A model generated the notes under the pieces. That model ran no database searches and was not told the DNA's origin. It saw only the letters and a program-made list of their open reading frames with translations. Of a DNA stretch of 64,000 bases, positions 56,946-64,000 are shown piece by piece. How positions within the stretch are numbered: position 1 is the stretch's first letter; each line of letters opens with the position of its first letter. Source of the DNA: Populus alba (Eukaryota > Streptophyta > Magnoliopsida > Malpighiales > Salicaceae). The DNA lies in the NCBI RefSeq assembly GCF_005239225.2, contig NC_133288.1, positions 7,273,035-7,337,034 on the forward strand, given 5' to 3'. The position numbers and the translations under genes were made by a program.

Positions 56946-57650
56946 GTTTTAGTCAAGTAACGTCTGAGAAACGTTGTTTTTTTCTTGTTTTATTCGAGTA
57001 ATGTTTTAAAACGCGATTGAAATTATATCTTTGAAAAATTTAAAATTTTATGATTTTATATCATTTTACTTTTTCATGTATATTGATTTTCTATAATTAT
57101 CGATAGTATATTAAAAAAAAATAATAATCAAAGCGAAATATAAGGATATGAAAAATAAATAAAACAGAATTAGAAAAAATATTAATCTACTATAACAAAT
57201 AAAAAAAAAAACTACCTAAATCTAAGAAGCGTGAACCATGGAATATTTTCTTATAGAAGATCCTAGGTTATTATTATATGTTATCTTTAACTATTTTAAA
57301 TAAAAAGATTTATATCTTTTAACAAATTCTATCAATATTCAAAAAGGACTGCTTAGTTAAATGGTAACATGAAATTTTTATCTATGTGTATATAATTAAT
57401 ATTTTTCTCACTTGTAACTAAAATGAACTATTTAAAATGATTCATAAAATTATACCATCAAGTTAAAGTTAATGGAGTAATTCATAAAATTTTTATTCAC
57501 ACTATACACTTTATATATATTTATGTTATATATAGATTTTATATAAGTGAAGAATTTATTAAAAAAATATCAATTCATAAAGTAGCTTATATCTTAGGAA
57601 TTTTTATAACACATATATATTTATGATTATTTATTTATTTTTTTAACTAT
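56946..57650. other. AT-rich intergenic DNA
   Basis: More than three quarters AT, with no frame or structured repeat seen. Confidence 0.6.
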
Positions 57651-57653
57651 TAA

Positions 57654-58085
57654 CACTACAAGATTTCACAGTTTTACCGACGGAATATTTCCGTTGGTGT
57701 ATGATAGAACTTTCGTCGGTAAAGTATTTACCGACTATATTACCGACGGAATACTCCCGTCGGAATACCTTTTGTCGGTGATTCCACATTCCGTCGCTAT
57801 ATCGGTCGGAAATACAAAAAAAACTTTTACCGACGGACCGTGCGCGCCAAAAAAAAAAAGTTTCCCGCTTGGCATATACCGACGGAATATTTTCCGTCGG
57901 TGTTATAAAAAGACCGACGGACGAACTCCGTCGGGAAAAGTGTCGGTGATATTTTATACCGACCGAAGATGTCCGTCGGTAAATACGTCGGTAAATTTAT
58001 ACCGACGGATTTGTTCCGTCGGTGATGGTCGGTGACAGTGGCAGGCACTGTCGAATTCCGACAGAGTTTTTCCGTCGGTAAATCC
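57654..58085. repeat. Left CACTA terminus and subterminal repeats
   Basis: More than a dozen copies of ACCGACGGA or TCCGTCGGT, exact or one base off, in both orientations and often as closely spaced inverted pairs (for example around 57880-57900 and 58000-58022). In En/Spm such repeats bind the TNPA-type protein. Confidence 0.92.
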
Positions 58086-58276
58086 CTGTGTAATTGTTTT
58101 TTTTTAATTGTTTTTTAATTATTTTGAAAAAATAATATAAATTAATGGTAATACAAACCAATTATGCAAATAAAATTTATATTAAGCAACAAAAACTCAA
58201 AGTGAAATAATATTCATTACAAAATGAATGTGTTTCAAAAAAACATTAAACAAAATTTTAAATGTAATAATGTTTA
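58086..58276. other. AT-rich spacer after the TNP1-like gene
   Basis: Non-coding sequence between the left array and the stop codon of the TNP1-like gene; presumably its 3' UTR. Confidence 0.6.
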
Positions 58277-59983
58277 TTAAAAATTAATATAAAGGTGGAG
58301 GAGAGGAGGAGGAGGAGGAGGAGGATGAGGGTTACGCGGCCAAAAAGGATTAGGCGCACATGTTCCACCTTGTGTCATGTTCATGACCATTTGCCGAAGC
58401 TCTTCATAGGCCGCTCTTTGTTGTTCAGACTCTGCTCTGTGTTGTTCGTTCGCCAATCTTTGCTCTTCTTTGAGTTGTGTGTATGGCTCTGATAGGTGGT
58501 CGCACCTTTGCTGCAAGGCCACAAACTCCTTAGATTGGGAGCTCCCAGCGGTTGAAGCAGTGCCGGTCGACCGCAAGTTGGCCGCGGTAGTGTTGGAGAG
58601 CCCGTAAACCCGATTTTTATCGGGTCCACCTGACGATCCAGCCTCCATCCACAAATCCGGATCGAATTCCGGATGGGTCGATGGATCGTCCCCGTATCTC
58701 TCCCTCAACCGATTATTATAGGTCTCCTGAAAAAAAAAAATCATCATATTCAATTCAATAAACATAATAATAACTTACAAAATAAAATGGTTGAACAAAC
58801 ATACCACAAAATGTTGAGCACGGTTGTCAACGAACTGTTGCGTCCCCTTTTGGCGGTCATGACTTCGCACGTGCGTCTCCACAAACAGCTCCATAGGGCT
58901 CGGCTGACGTCCAAGAGACGTAGCCTATAATGAAAAAAATGTATTAACAACAAATTAATTGAACGATATATTTCATTTAAATTAATCTTACCATCCGTTT
59001 CGCATGTGCAGAAAACGGAACGGAGCCGCCGGTGTGCGTTGTCACCGAGCCATGAATTGGCCGATTCCGGTTGCTAGCACCGGACTGTGAGCGTCGAGTA
59101 AACCGCTCAGATGACACGTGCTGAAGATAGTGCGGCCATATATCTTCCGGGATGTATATTGGTTTGAAATCCCTCCAAACCACAACATCGTTCCAGCCTT
59201 GGAACCCCTTATCCCTCGTTGTTTTTTTTTGCTTTTTTCTGGGTGTCATACCAAAAATCACGCAACTTAATTCACACATGAAAAATTTACATTTCGAAAC
59301 ATAAATAATTATGTAAAAAGAAGTCGTATTGTTTTCGATGTTACCTAATTGCCGCGTGATTTTCCCACACCCTCCTCACAACAGTGTCATGTTCATCGTC
59401 CTAGTAGAATCGATGCTGTATATAAAAAAATAATTTTTTAAAATGTTAATAATTTATTTACAATTATAACTAGAATTTATTAGAAATAAGCTGAAAATTA
59501 TATATTACCACGAACCTCAAATCTACGAAACCATGCATTGATTTGAGGCATCCATTCAGGATGTCTGGATATCTGACTCCATTGAAACAATGGAATCTCC
59601 ATCGACGCTTTAAATGCCGATGATATTACTCGGGCGGCCTCAATGTTTGTGAACCTGAAAAGAAATGAAATTAATTTGTGATTACTTCATAAATTATGTT
59701 TTAAATTTGTTTTTTTATATATATAAAAAATAAAACCTTAACAAACTTACATTGAAAGATCGTCCTTCCACTGTGCCTCGTACTGGCGGGTAAATTGATT
59801 CCGCTTCGAAGGCACGCTGCTTCTGCGATGTGAAACATCACTGGAAGAGGCAGCATCGGTTGACGGCGTAGGTGGTGTAGGTGCCTCTTCTTGAGAGGCA
59901 CCTAAGGAAACATCATCATCGCTGCTAGACGAACTTGATTCGACTGGACGTGAACGACCAGCTCTGGTTTTCATTCTGCGCAT
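58277..59983 (-). pseudogene. TNP1-like CACTA protein (plant transposase, Ptta/En/Spm family), 6 exons, one nonsense codon
   Basis: Exons on the minus strand: 59983-59751, 59654-59516, 59415-59345, 59238-58992, 58924-58805 and 58726-58277, all with GT-AG introns and matching phases, giving 420 codons. The protein begins MRRMKTRAGRSRPVE with a Ser/Asp-rich segment. It then has the family-typical FTNIEAARVISSAFKASMEI and PLFQWSQISRHPEWMPQI, DDEHDTVVRRVWENHAA, GFQGWNDVVVWRDFKP and ETYNNRLRERYGDDPSTHPE, and ends in a Glu/Gln-rich coiled coil and a proline run. One in-frame TAG (59401-59403) replaces an expected Trp in exon 3 (RFY-stop-DDEHD). This protein family corresponds to the DNA-binding partner in CACTA transposition. 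Apart from that codon it looks intact. Confidence 0.86.
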
Positions 59984-61274
59984 CTAAACAATTTTATATT
60001 AATAATTGTATAATAAAATTCAAATGTTAAAAAAAAAATCGGCAGCACCTCCCCTATACTGGATACTACCCAAATCCACAAACCTGCAAATATTAACAAT
60101 AGCCACAACCAATTGAACCAATCTATACTAATTATTCCAACATATTCAACTATTAATCCTAAGATAAATTCAACGTTAACAATTACAATTCACAAATTAA
60201 TCAATAATTATATTCAAAACAATAAAAAATATGACAAAAAATAAATTCAATAAATTCAACAAATTAATCATTACAATTCAACATTAACAATTATAATTCA
60301 ACATTAACAATTATAATTCAACAAATTAATCAATAATTATATTCAAAACAATAAAAAATATGACAAAAAATAAATTCAATAAATTCAACAAATTATACTT
60401 CAACAAATTAATCATTATAATTCAACATTAACAATTATAATTCAACAAATTAATCATTATAATTATGACAACAAAACAATAAAAAATATTCAAAAAATTC
60501 AAAAAAACAACCTACATCAATAAAAGGAACGAAATATACATACCTTAATAACGTGACAAATTCAAAACTTTATCTACATTACCAAAAAAAACATCAAAAC
60601 AACAAAACAACAAAAATAAAAACAACTAAAAATAAATTAAAGTAAATAAATTAAATTGGAAATCGATAATTATTCCAACAAACGCAATTATTAATTCTAA
60701 GGTAAATTCAACATTAACAATATTAATTCAATAAATTAATCAATAATTATATAGGCAATACAACAATAAATTATATTCAATAAATTAAAAAAAAAATAGA
60801 CTAACAATTAAATTAACAAATATTCAACAAATTCAAAAAAAATCAAATATTCAACTTTAACTAATTCTAAGTTAAATTAACTAATAACAATTCTAACAAC
60901 ACAACACAACACAAAAAATATTCAAAAAATTAAAAAAAAAAAACCTACATCAAGAAAAGGAACGAAATATACATACCTTAATAATGTGTCAAATTCAAAA
61001 CTTTATCTACATTGCAAAAAAAAAACACCAAAACAACAAAAATAAAAACAACAAAAAATAAAATAAAATAAAATAAATTAGAAAAAAAACACATACCTTT
61101 TAATATGATGAAGATTTACAACACCAAATCTTGCTACAGATTAAAGGTGAAAGTGTTTAAGGATTGAGGGGAAAAATGAAAAATCTTAGGTGAAAAACGG
61201 AGGAGAAGCGAAGCGGCGGGGAGAAGAAGAAAAAATGAGTGGAAGCGGCGGGGGCTGGAACTTATAGGTCAGTT
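59984..61274 (-). other. 5' leader/intron region of the TNP1-like gene, AT-rich repeats
   Basis: There is a 130-bp repeated unit (TTAATCAATAATTATATTCA at 60197 and 60327) and a direct repeat of about 110 bp with 433-bp spacing (GGAACGAAATATACATACCT at 60526 and 60959). On the minus strand a TATA-like CTATAAG lies near 61263-61269, just inside the internal array, and may start the TNP1-like transcript. Confidence 0.6.
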
Positions 61275-61880
61275 TTACCGACGGAATCACCGACGGCCAT
61301 AATTCCGTCGGTAAAACGTAAAAAATTCCGTCGGTAACCAGTCAAAAATCCGTCGGTAGTTTTTGAATTTCGCCCCGAATTTTTAAAAGCCCTCCATTTT
61401 TTTCGCAGTCCGTCGGTGATTCTGTCGGTAATGTGACAAGTTCAGAGGCACATTAATTCACACACTTTGGAAATTGCACGGTCCGTCGGTATTTCTGTCG
61501 GTAATATGTGTGACCGACAAAATACCGACGGACCAATTCCGTCGGTATACCCGTCGTTGATTGTGGCATTTTGCTGTAAATATTTTCGAACTCTCTGTGA
61601 GATACCGACGGACTAGAATCCGTCGGTATACCCGTCGCTGATTGTGGCATTTTGTTGTAAATATTTTCGAACTCTCTGTGAGATACCGACGGACTAGAAT
61701 CCGTCGGTATACCCGTCGCTGATTGTGGCATTTTGTTGTAAATATTTTCGAACTTTCTGTCAGATACCGACGGACTATAATTCGTCGGTGTATGCGTCGA
61801 TGAAGCCGTCGGTAATTTCATCGGTGTTGGTGGCATTTCGCGTAATTAATTTCGAACTCTCTGTGAGATACCGACGGATG
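61275..61880. repeat. Internal subterminal-type array with an 81-bp tandem repeat
   Basis: ACCGACGGA-type motifs cover this stretch, far from either terminus. Units with GATACCGACGGACTAGAATC and the block TTGTGGCATTTTG start at 61601, 61682 and 61763 (81-bp period) with a partial earlier copy at 61520. The period is divisible by three, so the minus strand is open (61453-61836) with a 27-residue repeat. Confidence 0.92.
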
Positions 61881-62388
61881 ACTATCCCATAATGGTTCGT
61901 CAGAATCTTTCAACAAATCAAAAAACCTAGCTGCCTCTGCATTAGGTTCTTCTTCTACGATTGGACATTGATTGACATTATCTTGATTCATTCTCATTGC
62001 ATCCATAACCATGTTTCTGTAAGGATTAGTGTTGTCATTTGTCGCTTCATGCACATTGCTAGCACTAGAAGTTGACCCAACCACCATTTCTCCTATTACT
62101 AAAAAATACCTCTCCATGTGCATACCAACACTCGTAATCCTCCACAAACCCTTTATGTAGAAGATGCATCATTACAACATTTGGATGCAGATACTTTTTA
62201 TTTTGACACTTCCTGCATGGACACCTAATACCGCCTCCAGTAAAATTTCTGGGAATAGATGTTGCGAAATTAATAAAACCCTGAACCCCGTTACAATAAT
62301 CCATCCTCGGCAATCCTTGGGGTGAATCTAGATACATCCATGAACGATCATCCATGACTTCTATCGAACCTCTATAAAAAGGACCCAT
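61881..62388 (-). pseudogene. TNP2 transposase N-terminal fragment
   Basis: Minus strand. SWMYLDSPQGLPRMDYCNGV, FINFATSIPRNFTGGGIRCP, CRKCQNKKYLHPNVVMMHLL and KGFVEDYECWYAHGE form the transposase-associated zinc-binding domain at the start of TNP2. A frameshift in the A run near 62101 leads into MVVGSTSSASNVHEATNDN, MVMDAMRMNQDN and EAARFFDLLKDSDEPLWD, where the sequence stops matching and becomes the internal subterminal array. The DDE catalytic domain is missing. Confidence 0.86.
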
Positions 62389-62820
62389 TAAGCAAGCTCT
62401 TAATTATTTCAAAACATAACATGTAATTCGGTAATTCTACAAATTAAGTTTTAACAATTTTCAAACAAATACAATCTTACAAAAATCTAAAACAAACCAT
62501 AACAAGTATAAAATTATACATTCATATACTACAAGTTTGTTTGAGAAATAACAATAAAACATGTACATCTACTAAAAAAAAATACATATACTAAAAAAAC
62601 AATAAAATTTACATTTAAATGTTAAAATTTTGAAAGATAGAATTACTTACAAAAAATGATAAAATCCGTCGGTAAATCAGAACACGGATGTTGTGACCAC
62701 AAAACTTCAAGAAATACAACTTGTTGTGCTGAGATGAGGAAGATTTTTGTTTTGGGGCCAGGGGGGCTGGTTATTTTGCAGATGGGGAGGGTTAGGATTA
62801 GGAAGAAGAAGGAGAAATGA
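62389..62820 (-). other. Promoter and leader side of the TNP2 fragment
   Basis: AT-rich sequence between the TNP2 start and the right subterminal array. No further coding block was seen. Confidence 0.55.
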
Positions 62821-63215
62821 GGGAGGAGAGTGACGGCTTTGATATATTCACTTTTGCCGACGGACTTACCGACGGTTTTATTCCGTCGGTGACTTCTGAC
62901 GCGCAATCGACACGTCACCGCACGGACCTGCTATTCAAATCCCTCGGTGATTCCGTCGGTATTTTTGACAGTGCACCGGTCACGTCACCGGTACGGATCT
63001 GGCATTTCAAATCCGTCGGTGATTCCGTCGGAAAAATCACCTGCCGAAACCTCCGCGCCACCTACCCGCCCTTTTTTCATTAATTCTGAATTTTCTGTCG
63101 GTAATTACCGACCGAATTACCGACAAATATTGTCCGTCGGTGATTTCGGCCGAAAAATACCGACAAAAAAAGTCCGTCGGTATTTCCGTTGGTATTTAGC
63201 GAATTTCTGGTGGTG
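62821..63215. repeat. Right CACTA terminus and subterminal repeats
   Basis: TCCGTCGGT and ACCGACGGA motifs recur in both orientations up to the terminus GGTGGTG at 63215, including a partial ~85-bp tandem unit (GCACGGACCTG...AAATCC and ACGGATCTGGCATTTCAAAT at 62920 and 62992). Confidence 0.9.
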
Positions 63216-63535
63216 TAACGGATGAATCAATTTATAAAAACATTGATAGAAAAATATTTTTAAAATAGTTAAATAATACACAATTGATGTACATATCAAG
63301 AAAATTAGTTAGATATTAAAGCACATACTAGGTGTCAAAATATTTAATTTGATAAAAATGCCCTCAGACTTTTACTAACTTAGTGACTAAATTAGGTATT
63401 CTACCAATGTTATAGTTGACACAACCAAAAGATTGATGGCTTATTTCAAGTGTAAGAATGTCGAAATAATAAATAACCCGACAAGACCGGGGTCAAACCA
63501 TAGGAAGGTTAATTTTATAAATTATAGACAACAAT

Positions 63536-63555
63536 AATAACAATAACAACAACAA

Positions 63556-63605
<50 letters not shown>

Positions 63606-63624
63606 ATAATAATAATAATAATAA
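63536..63624 (+). repeat. (TAG)n/(AAT)n microsatellite
   Basis: About 16 TAG units followed by about 7 AAT units, after short AAC and AAT runs. Confidence 0.95.
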
Positions 63625-64000
63625 AGATGAAGAAGAAATTGATGAGAACTTTGAGACGAAAGATTAATGTAAGGATTAAATAATGATAAAAACAAATGTC
63701 AAGGTTAGAGGATCCACTAATGGTATTTCAAACAAGTATAATATAAACTCTTATTATTCAACTAGAAACCACACACAAAGGAGGTTTCAATTGAATGATT
63801 TATCATTAATAGCTCATTATAAATTATTAACATGATCATTTTAATTATTTTATATAAGTAACACCAAACTTTTAAATATTGTCAGGAATTCATAATGCTA
63901 ACTTGTATTAACAACAAATCAAGTTTCTTTCATAGCATAGGTGTAGGTAATACCATACAATTGGGCTATGAGAGTGCTAAACATTTGTTGTACCAAGTGT
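63625..64000. other. Intergenic, nothing recognised
   Basis: AT-rich sequence with no feature that I can support. Confidence 0.6.

Larger units (their letters stand above)
57654..63215 (-). mobile_element. CACTA (En/Spm-type) DNA transposon, internally deleted
   Basis: The element has a 3-bp target-site duplication TAA (57651-57653 and 63216-63218). The ends are CACTACAAGATTTC and GAATTTCTGGTGGTG, so the second end is a diverged CACTA terminus (CACCACCAGAAATTC). Subterminal arrays of ACCGACGGA and its complement occur inside both ends and in the interior (61275-61880). The minus strand encodes a TNP1-like protein (58277-59983) and the N-terminus of TNP2 (61870-62388). The catalytic part of TNP2 is missing, so the element depends on a relative. 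Confidence 0.93.

Noticed and set aside
61453..61836. 127-codon frame with 27-residue repeats as a repeat protein
   Set aside because: It is the translation of the 81-bp subterminal-type repeat. The codons follow the DNA motif and not a protein pattern.
1..64000. A previously undescribed defence, RNA-guided or biosynthetic system
   Set aside because: Beyond one terpene synthase, all coding sequence belongs to known transposon families or decayed host genes. No co-oriented group of unknown genes is present.

Overview
This is plant nuclear DNA: AT-rich, with a spliced terpene synthase gene, plant-type Ty3/gypsy and Ty1/copia LTR retrotransposons, a CACTA transposon, a tRNA-derived SINE, and decayed copies of plant-specific genes (a TIME FOR COFFEE-like nuclear protein and a PTI1-like kinase). 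The gene families and coding style fit a eudicot, most likely a woody one such as Populus/Salicaceae; that species guess is inference. I found no prokaryotic features, tRNA or rRNA genes, or CRISPR.

Layout. 1-661: AT-rich repeat debris. 667-17359: a complete Ogre/Tat-lineage Ty3/gypsy element on the minus strand, with a perfect 5-bp target-site duplication (GACTG), LTRs of 2.7 and 2.9 kb, PBS, polypurine tract, the extra ORF1 typical of Ogre elements, decayed gag-pro-RT-RNaseH-integrase, and a 66-bp tandem array in the 3' untranslated region. 17360-19900: intergenic DNA with duplicated fragments. 19945-22614: the only host gene that looks intact, a seven-exon TPS-a-type (probably sesquiterpene) synthase of 550 codons predicted to be cytosolic. 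22960-23143: a SINE. 23350-25883: two recent local duplications.

26327-33235: a second Tat-type element with long LTRs but only about 1 kb of internal DNA (LARD-like), one LTR carrying a nested solo LTR. 34506-54014: a third Tat element on the plus strand (TSD ATCTA) whose span has grown to 19.5 kb. Its coding region holds a perfect solo LTR (TSD AAAGG) and a second LTR remnant. Between its integrase and its 3' LTR lie a minus-strand TIME FOR COFFEE-like fragment and a plus-strand PTI1-like kinase fragment. The TIC fragment was in turn split by a young copia element (TSD GTTGT) that lacks most of its reverse transcriptase and all of RNaseH. A hairpin-like hAT element (TSD CAAGGAAG) lies further along.

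54015-57650: a kinase fragment, a 132-bp in-frame tandem repeat and a segment duplicated from near 17.5-18.2 kb. 57654-63215: a CACTA element (TSD TAA) with hundreds of bases of ACCGACGGA/TCCGTCGGT subterminal repeats, a nearly intact six-exon TNP1-like gene with one nonsense codon, and a TNP2 transposase cut off after its N-terminal domain. 63536-63624 is a microsatellite.

Only the terpene synthase looks like a functioning cellular gene. Everything else is a record of nested transposition. Five insertions can be bounded to the base by exact target-site duplications (4 to 5 kb to 19.5 kb long, plus one solo LTR and one hAT element), which gives a relative order: Tat element, then solo LTR within it; host-gene fragments, then copia within them. 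I did not find a convincing new biological system. The most unusual items are the RT-less but young copia element, the two unrelated host-gene fragments inside an LTR retrotransposon, and the CACTA element with a third, internal subterminal array.
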